The notes: generated by a model not told the origin, from the sequence alone. Numbered from the stretch's first letter, positions 33,581-44,744 are shown. The stretch is 64,000 bases of DNA from Athripsodes cinereus (GCA_947579605.1 OX388306.1:4588001-4652000), one strand, 5' to 3'. Numbers and translations: made by a program.

Positions 33581-33988
33581 AGAAGGATTCTGCACTCAAA
33601 TAAATTAAGTCACATGTCCTGTCAGATCTCCACTAAAGATCCAGAGTTCTTTGCTATCTGGAACAAACCTCCATTCCTTTTAACCCAGTCCAACCTATTT
33701 ATTTCGCAGCTATGACATGAATTTCCTTCCAGACTTTTCAATATTTTTTTTCTGAGATGGTTTATTATTTTCAATAAAAAACATAAATTTTATCAATTCA
33801 CTAGGGGTAAAAAAATCGAGGAAAATCTCATATCAAACGGACCCAGCATACGTTACAAAACAAGTTATTTCACCAAACTGACATTAAATAAAATACAAAT
33901 TTATATATTCTAGTAAAAAATTTACCTATATACATTTGCAAAAAATGGTTGAGTTTGGTTAACAACTTTTGTATTCAATAGGTTATTT
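33581..33988. other. Intron DNA, nothing recognised
   Basis: No element end or ORF of interest. Confidence 0.5.
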
Positions 33989-33989
33989 A

Positions 33990-34190
33990 CCACCTACAAC
34001 CTTATTCAAAATATGCTGGGGCTGGGTTGTACTTGTATACGTATTAAGTGTATTGTATTTAACATGTTATCGTTGCCTTAGAACCCATAATACATGTTTC
34101 ATAATTATCGTAAGTTTTGGAATAGCCTCATCTATGCGAATTGTCTATACATATGATATTATGTTATATTGTTTATGTAATAGATATTTC
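33990..34190 (+). mobile_element. SINE family A, headless copy
   Basis: GGCTGGGTTGTACTTGTATA, TCGTTGCCTTAGAACCCATA, ATACATGTTTCATAATTATC and GCGAATTGTCTATACATATG follow the body order of family A. The tRNA-like head is missing. The overlapping 91-codon ORF is therefore not a gene. Confidence 0.55.
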
Positions 34191-34484
34191 AAACAATTAA
34201 AAAGCAATATAAAATATACGAGATCAATTTGCGCCCATTGCTGAATGCAAATAAGTATAATGAAAGAAAAAAATCTTAACAGTATCTGCTGCACTTCTAG
34301 ATGAGAATGAAAAGAAACGAACAAAATGACTATAAAAGGAACAAAAGATACTTGAGATCTTCATAGAGAGAAAACATTTTACGTTTTCGACGAGTTGAAT
34401 ACTGCCTACATACATATTATTTCAAATGCTAGATTTTACAATTCATTTTGGTACAGTTTTATATTTCAGCAAGGATATTTTGTT

Positions 34485-34705
34485 CTGTAAGTTTCTGAGT
34501 ATCCTATTAAAGACAAGTAATCGTAAAACATAATACATAAGACAATTAATAACTACCACAATTCAGCGATGAGGCATGCCACCCATCCTGAATATCCTTA
34601 TTTTTTATTAGCACAGAGAGGACAACCTGCAAATTTATAACATGCAGGTAATCCGTCGATTACTCCACTTATGAGATATGCCATGGTACATACAGCAGTA
34701 CTTAT
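34485..34705 (+). repeat. REP1 dispersed repeat, good copy
   Basis: TTTCTGAGTATCCTATTAAA, GACAAGTAATCGTAAAACAT, CAGCGATGAGGCATGCCACC, CATCCTGAATATCCTTATTT, GCACAGAGAGGACAACCTGC, ACATGCAGGTAATCCGTCGA and ACTCCACTTATGAGATATGC. One of the best copies for reading the family. Confidence 0.75.
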
Positions 34706-35396
34706 CCAATCGTCCAAAGTCTTATTAGAAAAAAATATTTCTTCAACTTTTGATTACTTTCAAGTAAATCATTAAGAGTCTTTTTTACCTAAGGTACAAA
34801 TTAGATTTAGCTCTAGTGGTTTCAGGCAATAATTTTTAATAGACGCAGAGAAAATTTTCTATAATTTTTCTGATAATGAAATTTATTTTTGATGTGTATG
34901 CAGTTTGTCATAATAATTAAGAAAATCCAAGGGTTGTAAATAAATAACTCAAGGTGTATTATAAAATTCATGATATTTTAAGATTAATCTTGGTTTTAAA
35001 ATTTTATTAACACTCTTGTATTATTAAGGATAATTTATTTAAAATAGCACCACTCAACCTATAATCATTGCGACGGTAATCTTCAAAAATTATTATCACT
35101 ATGTTCCTCGCAGCAAAATAAAACTAAAATGATAAAATCGCATTTATAAATGTTCAAAATATTATATTAATATAAAAAATAACATACATGTTATTCAGAA
35201 TTTAAAATATTTTAAAAATAAAATGGTTGTGATTTTGCTAATTCGTTTGCATGAAATCACAAAGAAGGGGTGTAGAGCCCTCTTAATATTTAATACATGG
35301 GATCATTGAAATCTTTTCATTAATATAAGCTTATACCTATTCCTATTAACATATTGCATTGCATAGAATCAGAATTATACAATATTTTTTTAAAAA
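34706..35396. other. AT-rich intron DNA, nothing recognised
   Basis: No motif or boundary visible. Confidence 0.5.
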
Positions 35397-35570
35397 AAAG
35401 ATGTATCTGGGTTTTGTTATAAACCCAAATACAACCTTATACACCTTTCACACTAAGATAAAGGCTTGTGCCGTTAAAGGGGAGTTTGCCGGCACCTGAG
35501 ATCGATCCACGGACCCTTTGTTCTGAAGGCCACTCTACCTCCAGGCTTCCGATGAACTCGATACAGAGAA
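35397..35570 (-). mobile_element. tRNA-related SINE, family B, fullest copy
   Basis: On the minus strand the head reads GGAAGCCTGGAGGTAGAGTG (box-A-like), then GTGGATCGATCTCAGGTGCC (box-B-like). The body is GGCAAACTCCCCTTTAACGG, TGTGAAAGGTGTATAAGG and TTGTATTTGGGTTTATAAC. Head spacing fits a tRNA-derived Pol III promoter. Confidence 0.7.
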
Positions 35571-35595
35571 CAACATTTGTATTTAGTTTGTTTGA

Positions 35596-35626
35596 CAAAG
35601 ACATAACATGTCGAAACCTGATCACT
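35596..35626 (+). ncRNA. Degenerate hammerhead-like motif, copy 4
   Basis: TTTGACAAA, stem GACA/TGTC around TAACA, GAAA, CCTGATC. Same order as copies 1-3 but with a shorter stem and CCGGTC changed to CCTGAT. Confidence 0.35.
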
Positions 35627-36011
35627 AAAATAAAAATACATCCTAAAACTCCACAAAGTTTTTGTTTTATTAACATTAAATTACTGAATTTTACAAAATA
35701 AACAGGAATAGAATACATGGAATCATCTAAAGTTTTTGAATTAATAGATTAAAACATTTCCAGTTGGAAAAACATATGTAGAATGTAAGAATGTTTCGTT
35801 GACACGTGTAATAACATTAAATCATATTGTAAGTGAATATCCACTTAAGAAGGATCAAAAACAAAAGATCAAAGCGATTCAAAAACATTTTCAAAGGTTT
35901 TATAAGTTGTTTTGTTACAAATTTCTTACCTTATCTTCATTATCAAACTTTTGTTTGTCAGTTGATATTATTTTTGTTATTATTTATTTATATTTTTTAC
36001 ATTTTTTTTTA

Positions 36012-36250
36012 CATGTATAGACAATTCACACAGACCGAGCTAGTCCCAAACTAAGATGTGAATCTTGTATTATGGGTACTAACGCGACGATACACATATA
36101 TACAATGCACTACACACATATACATGAAACACGCAGACCCAGGACAATCTGAAAAAAGTCATTCTTCATTTTGCCCTGGCCGGGAATCGAACCCGGGACC
36201 TAGTGACTCAAAGGCAAGTGCGTTAGCCTCCACGCCACACCGGTCGTCTT
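36012..36250 (-). mobile_element. tRNA-derived SINE, family A, full-length with clear tRNA head
   Basis: On the minus strand: GACCGGTGTGGCGTGGAGGC + TAACGC (box A), CTTGCCTTTGAGTCACTAGG, CCGGGTTCGATTCCCGGCCA (box B within a perfect CCGGG/CCCGG T-arm). Then comes a body with AAAATGAAGAATGACTTTTT, TCGTCGCGTTAGTACCCATA and GAATTGTCTATACATGTAAA. This is the reference copy for the family; its head could still be Pol III-competent. Confidence 0.8.
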
Positions 36251-37283
36251 ATTTTTTATGTTTTATTTAACAGAATTTCTGTTTCGTATTTATTTTTTAG
36301 TTTAACCCTTTGGAGGCCGCAAGATTTCCATAAGTAATTTGAAATAAAATTTGTTGTCACAAAGGAAGAGTTTTGACTAAAAAATACAATGAAATAAAAG
36401 AAGTTGTTAAAATGGTTAAGGAAAAAGTTAATCTAAAAAATATTTTCCTTGGACCATCAAAGGACTCATAAATAAAAAATATCAACTTTTAATTGTGATT
36501 ATAAAACATGTTAAGAAAGCTCGTTTCGTTAAATCATGTCGCGAAAAAATAATTCATAAAGTTTGGACGTAATGGAAAAGATGTGTTTTTTTTTTAATTT
36601 TCAAGTGCTACAATAAGCCTTCATACTTCTATACACATTTAAAAAATATGTATATAGCAATGTAATTTTTCATAGATGCACTTCAAGACAATTGCATTAA
36701 AAAGACTAGGTTGATAATAAAACCATAAAGAAAATATTATTATGGTCGTAAATTATATTTCCTATGTATTCAATTCTCTTTTATTTTTCATTGTTCATTT
36801 TGAATGCAGCCGTAGATTCTCCTTCAGGCGATGAAAAATATTAAACTCTTTATTTTATATTTTCTTAGATCGTTTCATTTTTTTAATGTACATTTGTACA
36901 TGTCCTTTGTTGTCTTTAGAAATATTTAAAAGAATCAATTATTAAAGTAATATTTTTGAAGTTGAAATTTTTACTAAATTTGTGAAATTTATTTTATATT
37001 TATCTAAAAAAAGGTTTTTTTTTCATAGACCAGATTTCGACAATAAAGTCAGTGTCAAATTAGTTTTACTGCATGCCGTATTTTTACTTATATACGCTGT
37101 GTTAATCTGAACAATAACGTAGGATGAATAAAATCAGATTCTGTACAATTTAAAGTTAATTTAAGGAAAGTTAAGTAATCGATAATATAAAAATCATTGA
37201 GTATTTTGATTGTATAAAATGTAACGTTGGCTCAAATCGAAATGAAATATTTGTTATACAAAATGTTCATTGGTTAATCTAAT
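36251..37283. other. AT-rich intron DNA
   Basis: A short piece TATTTTCCTTGGACCATCAA + AGGACTCATA near 36443-36472 recurs at about 41791-41817. Nothing else is recognised. Confidence 0.5.
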
Positions 37284-37605
37284 ACCTATATAAAATTCTC
37301 GTGTCACGGTGTTTGTTATCATACTTCTCCGAAACGGCTGGACCAATTTTGATGAAATTTTGTGTGGTTTTGGGTAGGTCTGAGAATCGGTCAACATTTA
37401 TTTTTCATACCCCTAAAAGTTAAAGGTGGTCCATCCCAATTTTTTTATTTTTTATTTTTTGGTCAATTTTTTTGAGGCATTAAAAAAACATACAGCCCTA
37501 AATTTTCACCCTTCTACCATCAAACCCAATTTTAATAGGGATATTAGTAATCTTGAAATAATGTATATGGCAAAATGACGTTTGCCGGGTCAGCTTGTAC
37601 GAGTA
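37284..37605. mobile_element. Helitron-like non-autonomous element
   Basis: Starts near CTATATAAAATTCTCGTGTC + ACGGTGTTTGTTATCATACT, TCTCCGAAACGGCTGGACC and GGGTAGGTCTGAGAATCGG. It ends ATGACGTTTGCCGGGTCAGC + TTGTA. These phrases, especially CGAAACGGCTGGACC and the terminal TTTGCCGGGTCAGCT, are the wording of widespread insect Helitron-derived repeats. The expected CTAG(T) end is altered (CTTGT). No coding. Confidence 0.65.
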
Positions 37606-37764
37606 ATATATAGATTTAAGGCAGTTCGGAGGAACGTTATGTATATCTAAATGGATAGGCAGACTGCGGATGGACTGAACTTGCCAGACTTCGTTTTGGA
37701 AAGCTTTCTCTCGTCTTAGGTGAGAGGGTGCTTTATTAGATAAAACAAATAACTAGGGCACTAG

Positions 37765-38585
37765 AGCTGGTTTTACGGATTACATGAAAATTCTTCGAAT
37801 TTACATTTATTCGAAAAAAGAATTATTCGAATTAGCAAATCTTCGAATACCATTTGTTCGACTACGAATTATTCGAATTACAATTAATAGAAAGTTAATT
37901 GTTCGACTAACATTTGTTCGAAAATCCTATTCTTCGAACCATTTTATATAAATCTAAATTAATTTATTTTTGATCTTTAGAAGGTCATATTGACACGATT
38001 ATATTGCGTTTCATATTAGTACAAAACTCCAGCCATACCTCATCCAACTGTGGGCGAGGGCTCGCAAAAATATATAAAGTCAATAGTGGAATAACTATAT
38101 ATTGTGTTTCATTTTAAAAATTATTGATATGGACTTCCACCAAGAACCGTCGGTCGATAAATTAAACTTTTTGATTATCTAATTATAAATATATTTAAAT
38201 TATTTTGCTTATCGCTTGACACTATTTAAATAAATCGATTGCAAACTGAGTCATGTTATGTAATATTATTACTTCGCTAAGCACGTTCACTTTTCGCCGA
38301 AAATAGGAGCAGTTATTTGTCTTGATAATAAAAAGTAAACGTATACTCCCATGGACAGGAAGTGAAAATTCGAAGAATTGTATTTTGAATAATTGTTGTT
38401 ACCAATATGACGTATAAAAATTGGAACAATTGTGTTTTCTGATAATTGTGGATTCGAATAATTGCCATTCAAATAATTGCCATTCGAAAAAAAGTAAATT
38501 CGAACAATTGTTTTTTTCGAATAATTGTAAATTCGAATAATTGTAATTCGAATAATTTTCCTGTCACCGTTTTACGTTAGTTAGA
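37765..38585. mobile_element. Inverted-repeat element with dense TTCGAA subterminal arrays
   Basis: Left end GGTTTTACGGATTACATGAA + AATTCTTCGAATTTAC; right end (reverse) GTAAAACGGTGACAGGAAAA + TTATTCGAATTAC. Each end carries seven TTCGAA hexamers (37796-37945 and 38368-38560), mostly as ATTCGAATAATTG or its complement, 14 in all. The interior has a PLE-like tail (38070-38172) but no transposase. Dense subterminal motifs usually are transposase binding sites. Confidence 0.65.
38070..38172 (+). repeat. PLE-like tail piece
   Basis: TCAATAGTGGAATAACTATA, TTGTGTTTCATTTTAAAAAT and GATATGGACTTCCACCAAGA + ACCGTCGGTCGATAAA. A diverged form of the arm end and tail following the palindromes at 8 and 32 kb, and close to 45930-46003. 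Confidence 0.5.
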
Positions 38586-39175
38586 GAATATCAAACAAAG
38601 ATAATAGTTTATACATTTTCATAACGAATCTTAATTAAATATGTCATTAGTTGTTGTTAGAATGTTATTTTTATTATGAAATTCTTTATAGAGTTGAATA
38701 AACACTCTACGACGCGCATTGTCTGAAAGTCTGTCACCATGCCGATTTTTAAATTTTATAGAAAACTAATTTATTTCATTTTTCTATGAAGTTTAGTCCA
38801 CTTTTATTTAAGGATGTAATCCACGTCCGTATATCTGGCTCTTAATTAAGCACTAAAACCTGTAGTTCGTAGGTAATAATTCAAACCTTTTTAATTGCTT
38901 GACGGCATGAAGTTAAAAGTTGCACCATAAATTAATATCAACGCGAAACAAATGAGATACGAAATAAGCTGCATTTCTCGTGTACAATCTTTCTCAATCT
39001 TTTATGTCTTACTATTTTTGTAAATTATCAAAGTAGCTACTTCACAATCATACTTTCACATAATTCACTCGATTGCAGGTGCATTGCCGTATAATGAAAA
39101 AAGAAGAATCATACTTTCAAAAATATATTTCAAAATGATCTAGAGTTTGTGTGTTCACATTGTGAAAAGACATTT
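38586..39175. other. AT-rich intron DNA
   Basis: No motif recognised. Confidence 0.5.
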
Positions 39176-39387
39176 TAAACATATTTGATATTAATAAAAC
39201 ACTGTTTTACTTTTCACTATTGATTTATTATTACTCAAGCGCTTTCGTCAAGTTAGCTTGACATTTTCAAGAGAACTTAAGAGAGAGTTCTCTTGAAAAT
39301 GTCAAGCTAACTTGACGAAAGCGCTTGAGTAATAATAAATCAATAGTGAAAAGTAAAACAGTGTGTTATTAATATCAAATATGTTTA
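39176..39387. repeat. ~101-bp-arm palindrome with hammerhead-like arms, copy C
   Basis: Arms 39176-39277 and 39286-39387 pair almost perfectly (one mismatch seen), loop TAAGAGAG. Outward in the right arm: CTTGAAAAT, a stem GTCAAG/CTTGAC around CTAA, GAAA, GCGCTTGAG, then AATCAATAGTGAAAAGTAAA. CUGANGA-like box, stem II, GAAA and GCGC is the order of Penelope-type hammerheads, with a changed first box (CUUGAAA). The outer CAATAGT... segment relates it to copies A and B though the primary sequence differs. Confidence 0.8.
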
Positions 39388-39960
39388 TTTCAAAACAATT
39401 ATAGGTTTTCTAGACGGGACTTAAACCTACAAGCATTAGAAGCTATTTTTTTATTGCTTGATTCTCTTACTAACTTGTCACTAAGAACAACAAGCGTATT
39501 TCTCGAAGTGTTAACAATTCATTTTCTGTGATTCATTTTGAACCAGTATATGAAATCAATGATTCTCATATCATTTTATTTCTCTAGAATTAAATAGAAA
39601 GTAATAAAGCTGCTGTCAAAAGTGATGGATCACTATAACGATTATATTTTCATTAAATATTAATAAAATGACCTTTTGTATATTTGCCTTGCACCTCTCT
39701 TCTACTCAATCTGTGCTTAATCATTCCACTAAAATAAAATTATCTCGAACCATTTGATCTATTTAAAGATTTAAATCAATCACTTTTTTTGATAAAAAAA
39801 CTGTATTCTTAAAATAAATTTATAATTAATTTTACATTATTCAATCATATATATTTTTTGAATAATTTGTAAAGCGCTGTATTCTCATAACATGACCTGA
39901 AGGGCGCCATATTATATATCTGTCGTCTGAAATTCTTCTGTTGTCTTTTTAATTATTGAT
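39388..39960. other. AT-rich intron DNA
   Basis: Nothing recognised. Confidence 0.5.
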
Positions 39961-39969
39961 TATTAAAAA

Positions 39970-40278
39970 ATGTATATGAACCTCGATGAGTTGGTATGCA
40001 TGGAAAGGGCGAAAGCTATATATAAAGCAAAAAATGGTCTAATTAAAACGAACATGCCAATACTAAGAAACAGTGATATACATAACAGATATACCAGAAC
40101 CAGAAACAATTTAAGAAACGTGTACCCAAGGACTGACAAAGAAAGAAAAGGATTTTATTATGAAGCTGTAAGGATTTTTAATGATCTACCAGAAGTTCTG
40201 AAGAATGTAAAAAGTTATTATACCTTCAAGAGGCAATTGATGAAACGTACATTAGAAAGAAGAGATATTAGTTTTTGA
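39970..40278 (+). pseudogene. C-terminus of a CR1/jockey-type LINE reverse transcriptase
   Basis: An open 102-codon stretch with RAKAIYKAKNGLI, YTRTRNNLRNVYPRTDKERK, GFYYEAVRIFNDLPEVLKNV and YYTFKRQLMKRTL. The xxN.LP..L....S...FK..L pattern closing the protein is that of several LINE groups. The RT domain is missing, so this is a 5'-truncated copy. The 3' UTR probably runs to about 40470. Confidence 0.6.
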
Positions 40279-40494
40279 TTGCCGGTTTTTTGTTTTTTTT
40301 TTTCTTTTTATTCTTTTTGTGTTAAAACAAGAGGTAAATTATGTGCTTTATAGAAGACAAATTCATTTGAAGATCTTCTAGCCCCTAATACCAGCTCTAT
40401 GGTGCTGTCTGGGGCCAGATTTTGTTATTTTTTTTGTATACTTTCAAATACCATTTTTTATGTTTTATAATTGAATTGTTGTCCTATATATACA
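40279..40494 (+). other. Presumed 3' UTR of the preceding LINE fragment
   Basis: T-rich, with AGCTCTATGGTGCTGTCTGG at about 40391. No further feature before the reverse LINE-B starts. Confidence 0.4.
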
Positions 40495-41460
40495 TACATA
40501 TATATAATGAGTTACAATCCATTGGATTGGTCTGCAACGAGTTTGGTTTTTCTTCTCCATTCGTCTCTATTCTCCGCCAGTCTTTTCAGCTCTACGTATG
40601 AGCCACAGTTCATATCACTCTTCAGTTGGTCCATATATGCGTCTCTTGGTCGGCCTCTGCCATTTGTCCCCTCGGTCTTACCCTCCGCGATGGCTATGAG
40701 TAGTCCTGGGTGCCTGATGTTGTGGCCAATCCAGTTAGCTCGTTGTTGGCTGATTCTCTTAAGGAGTTGCCTTTTTTCGCCTACCCTGGTTAATACTTCT
40801 TCGTTTTCGACGTGCTCCGACCAATGGATCTTAAGCATGCGTCTGTAGCACCACATTTCAAAGGCCGCCAACCGTCCGCTTTCACTCTTGCTGATGGTCC
40901 ATGTCTCACAGCCATAAAGCAGAATGCTCCATACAAAGGCTTTAGTAAGGTTCTTCCTTACGCTTAAATCAATATTTGGGGATTCCAATATCTTCGATTT
41001 TTTGTTAAAGGCAATCCTTGCCTGGTTTATTCTGCTTACGATTTCTGCTTTGGAGCGTCCATCCTGGTTTATTCTACTGCCCAGGTACACGAATTCACTT
41101 ACTTGTTTGATGCTCACTCCATTTATGGCAATGTTCGCAGTCGCTTCCTCTCTTCCAACGACCATACATTTTGTTTTTTCTTTATTTATTTTCATGTTGT
41201 ACTTTGACAACAGTATACTTTCCATTTTTCCTAAGGCTTCGTTCAGCTCCATCTCGGAGTCTGCGAGCAGTGCTATGTCGTCAGCATATCTTATCATGTC
41301 GACCTTTTTCCCATTTATTTTTACTCCTGTCCAGTTCTTCATTTCTTCTCTCAGTTCATCAATGGCTCGCTGTATATAGCAGTTAAAGAGAGCTGGCGAC
41401 ATTGAGCATCCTTGTCTTACGCCTTGTTCGACCCTTGCTTCTGCACAGCTCTCTCCGCTT
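40495..41460 (-). mobile_element. LINE-B, 5'-truncated copy 1
   Basis: Minus strand. It begins inside the RT domain (41460) and ends with a (TATA)-type tail around 40485-40510. It is the longest of at least five copies of this family in the window (others at 31600, 42553, 46905 and 51138). Confidence 0.85.
40512..41460 (-). pseudogene. LINE-B reverse transcriptase, C-terminal two-thirds
   Basis: Open from 41460, with ATG at 41402. It begins SGESCAEARVEQGVRQGC, then SMSPALFNCYIQRAIDEL (RT motif B), DMIRYADDIALLADSEMELN (YADD catalytic pair), FVYLGSRINQDGRSKAEIVS, VWSILLYGCETWTISKSESG, FEMWCYRRMLKIHWSEHVEN, RANWIGHNIRHPGLL and a C-terminal KRLAENRDEWRRKTKL. Fingers, motif A and the endonuclease are absent. 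No stop occurs in 316 codons, so it is young, although dead by truncation. Confidence 0.85.
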
Positions 41461-41694
41461 TTAAAATAAATAAAAAAAAAAATAAAGAAAAAAAAATTAA
41501 AAAAACTCCATTAATATTCAGCTGTTCTCACAATAACCAATAATATGTGTAACTGTTAGACTTGACTAGGTGTACGATTTTGAAAATAAATTTAAAAATG
41601 GATCTCTATTTAATTGTCAAATCAAAAGAATTGTTACTAATAAATGCAACAAAGTATTTATTTCGTAAATTTAAAAAAATATATATCTATACCA
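41461..41694. other. A-rich spacer
   Basis: A-rich low-complexity run at 41461-41505, then AT-rich DNA. No feature. Confidence 0.5.
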
Positions 41695-41768
41695 TGTATA
41701 ACCTCACGACGTGTCCGAGGTGGGGAAGGCAGAGATAATGGAACGCCATGTTGATCTATCCTTACTAA
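41695..41768 (-). repeat. Short dispersed repeat, pair with 28660-28735
   Basis: ACCTCACGACGTGTCCGAGG, GGGGAAGGCAGAGATAATGG and AACGCCATG. Reverse complement resembles 28660-28735. Confidence 0.6.
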
Positions 41769-41824
41769 AAATGCAACTTAAAAGTATTTTCCTTGGTCCA
41801 CAAAAGGACTCATAGCACTATAAA

Positions 41825-41970
41825 TATAAGGAACAAGGGATCCGTGGTTCGATCCCAGGTGCCAGCAAACTCCCCTTTAACGGCACAGGTTTTTAGTTTT
41901 GTGTGAAAGGTGTGTAAGGTTGTATTTGGGTTTAAAAGAAACCCAGATATATCTTCTTTTTTTAAAAAAA
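41825..41970 (+). mobile_element. tRNA-related SINE, family B, copy 3
   Basis: GGGATCCGTGGTTCGATCCC + AGGTGCC (box B), GCAAACTCCCCTTTAACGGC, TGTGAAAGGTGTGTAAGGTT, GTATTTGGGTTTAAAAGAAA and CCCAGATATATC. The first half of the tRNA-like head is missing. Confidence 0.7.
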
Positions 41971-42550
41971 AAGTTTTATCAATAATTACTCTGATTGCTA
42001 GTTACACTAAGTTTAACAATATTTTTGTGTTTTCCAATGCAGAAATGGAAATATAAAACAACAAAACTGTATGAACAGCAAAATCACAAAACTTTTGATT
42101 TCACAATCACACATTTTTCGATTAAAATTAAAAATAACATTCATTAATTTTTCATTTTGTTAAAGTTTGTCATTTTTTTATTTATTTACTTTAATAATTT
42201 ATGTCTTTCTAATGTATGTGTTCATAAATGCTTTCATTATCTGTGTGACATTTTTCAGTTTTGCGATTATTTCCCGAGCGAAGCCGGAATTAAAGTTTGT
42301 CTTTAATAGCTTGTAAATGATTTCCCCTCTCTTGAAAGGTTTCCGTTTAATTAACGGAATTAATAATTAATTGGATTACTCGTCTTGTTTGTATTATTTA
42401 CGCTTTCAAAGTTTCCGCTTTCCGTTCTGTTTGTCTTCTATAAATATTTGTACCTACATACATACAAAGTCATTTGATTCTCTTAGGTGTATAATCTTAT
42501 ATATTATCATTATCTAGAAAGCTTTAATTAATCAAAACATATTTATATAG
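41971..42550. other. AT-rich intron DNA
   Basis: Slightly GC-richer around 42255-42440 but no motif recognised. Confidence 0.45.
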
Positions 42551-42552
42551 TG

Positions 42553-42930
42553 AGTTACAATCCATTGGATTGAACTGCAACGAGTTTGGATTTTCTTCTC
42601 CATCCTTCTCTATTCTCAGCTAGTCTCTTTAGTTAATAATAATAATAGACAACTTATAATGCACCGTTTTGTGGAATAAATCCACTTCAAGGGCGCATCC
42701 TAAAATATTGTGTTAATACTTGTAACTTAATCTTAAGACATATGTATTTATGAGCAGATTATGTTATAAACTACACATATAAAATAATAACAACGTATAT
42801 GTCACAGTTCATGTCCTTTTTCAGTTAATCCATATAGGTGTCTCATAGGTGCCTTCGGTCCTGCCCTCCACGATGATGATGAGCAAGCCTGGGTGCCTTG
42901 TGTTGTGGCCAATCCAGTAAGCTCATCATC
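42553..42930 (-). pseudogene. LINE-B 3' end, interrupted copy
   Basis: 42553-42632 matches the extreme 3' end of LINE-B (GAGTTACAATCCATTGGATT). 42803-42930 continues it (CAGTTCATGTCCTTTTTCAG, GGGTGCCTTGTGTTGTGGCC). An unrelated ~165 bp AT-rich insert starting TAATAATAATAATAG splits them. No frame remains. Confidence 0.65.
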
Positions 42931-42989
42931 AATTCATACAAATATTGAATTCCTGGAATAGAAAAATCCTCCTGCTTTTGTATTTAAAT

Positions 42990-43175
42990 TTTCGAGTAGG
43001 TATCTTATAAAATCCAGCCACTCGTAAAACATCTGATATTTAAAGACATTAATAAACTCAATTTAGAGGCTAGATGTGCGACCTATTCTGAATGTCTTAT
43101 TTAAAGGGGACATAGAAAACTCTCCATGTACATTATTTGCAATAACTCCATCCGTTATGATAAATATGATGGTAT
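42990..43175 (+). repeat. REP1 dispersed repeat, copy
   Basis: ATTTTCGAGTAGGTATCTTA, CACTCGTAAAACATCTGATA, TGCGACCTATTCTGAATGTC and CTCCATCCGTTATGATAAAT in order. Confidence 0.55.
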
Positions 43176-44150
43176 AGACAAATAAACGAAATTATCAATT
43201 ATTGACAAAAAGTGCATAAGAAAATAACGCCTGCATACCTAAGACAACAATTATTTGACAAAAGGGAAAAGATAAACATTTTTTTTAAATATGGCAACAC
43301 ATTAATACAAATAATACATATTGATAGTATTTTTGAAACATATTCACGTTGATGGAAGGTTCTCTAATTTGGTTACTTTTCAACTTGAAAGAATTATTTA
43401 TTTTTAGAGGTCACTTTAGAATTAATAATCTTAATAAAAAAAACATTCGTATTATCGGATACTTAAATGCTTATAAATACGATACATACAATTTACCCAT
43501 TGAGAAAGACTACGAGTTTCGCAGTTATTTTTTAACTGAAACAATTTATGTTTTCAAATAAAATAACATACAAACATCTGTACAGACCAGAATTATAGCA
43601 AAAGTGATGTTTTCAAATAATGAATTATCGCTTCGTAACAAAATCTCAAGGGAAGTTTAATGAAAGCTTTGAGAGTAAACTAACATCCAGCTTTACGTAT
43701 TGTATTCCAATGAAATATAGGACTTATTTCTACAAATTATGATTTTTGGAGATCTGTGAAAGACTAGGTAGGGAAGTTATTGCCAATTTTTCACTTTCTC
43801 ATACATAATTATACGCTTCTTTTCTTTTTCCTAATTGGACCGGGATCTCATTTCGCCTATGTTCCTACTTCTTCCAAAGATCTCTGCCCGTTGCCGCTTC
43901 CAGAAGCTCTGGCCAATCAAAATCATCTCTCTATGCAACCTATGCAAAAATTGATTACAAACTTTCACCTTTCGCTAGTATGTTTGTAAAAAAATAAAAC
44001 ACATTGGTAGGTACGTTTAATTTCACAATCCGAAAGGAATGCATGTTGTTAATTCAGACAATGCTTTCTCCATAACTTGTTTAGTAAAAGCAGTTATGAA
44101 GTTAATCACGAAAGCTCCCACAAATGGAGTAGTCAACTGACTACATGTTA
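43176..44150. other. Intron DNA, GC-richer patch but no gene called
   Basis: 43830-43940 is GC-richer (TCTCTGCCCGTTGCCGCTTC) within a 69-codon ORF at 43780-43989. No family or splice frame is convincing. Near 44100-44150 a piece GCTCCCACAAATGGAGTAGT looks like a REP1 end. Confidence 0.3.
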
Positions 44151-44157
44151 TAAATAT

Positions 44158-44215
44158 ACATATTTATTTATTTATTTATTTATTAAAAGCAGCATACGGC
44201 TCAAAGCCATTAATA
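44158..44215 (-). repeat. LINE tail with (TTTA)n microsatellite
   Basis: ATTTATTTATTTATTTATTT repeats precede AAAAGCAGCATACGGCTCAA + AGCC. Reverse-strand version of the GGCTTTGAGCC + (AATA)n tail. Confidence 0.5.
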
Positions 44216-44744
44216 ACAATATATTAACCATAAAAAACACATGAATATTATACATCGATGGTTTAAAGCACAGAAGACACATGTCCACATTTGACAGTTT
44301 AGAGAAAACAGGTTTTGAAAGTTTGAGATTCTTAATTAATTCACTAACTTCAAATTAATGCAGCAGGTGTTGAAAATCATAATCTTTGTTCTTTTTTAAT
44401 GTCATTTATTACTTATTATTTACTATATTTTTAACCAGAATGCCAAGAATTAGTATTTTTAGATGATGGTCATGGACATGTGTTTGGAAGTGTGATGGAA
44501 GTGCCACTCACGGCGACTTTTGGGATGCGTTTATGCGTGCACAGATGACACATGTCCGTCCTAAATGAACATGTGTTTTTTAGAATCTTCATATCTTTTG
44601 TGACATGTTACATCTGTGCACAAAACAAAGTGAATTTGTGGACATGTGACATTTGGTTTTTACTAAATATTTCAATAATGATATCAAGATTGTTAGTAAT
44701 ATTTAATCAGGACATAGATGGCGTTGCAACCGATCTTGTACATG

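Noticed and set aside
36058..36270. 70-codon ORF, and the tRNA-like sequence as a possible tRNA gene
   Set aside because: The sequence is the head and body of a SINE; body, other copies and diverged acceptor stem argue against a true tRNA.
43780..43989. 69-codon ORF with GC-richer core as a possible exon
   Set aside because: Leading part is low-complexity F/L-rich and no convincing splice frame or family was seen.
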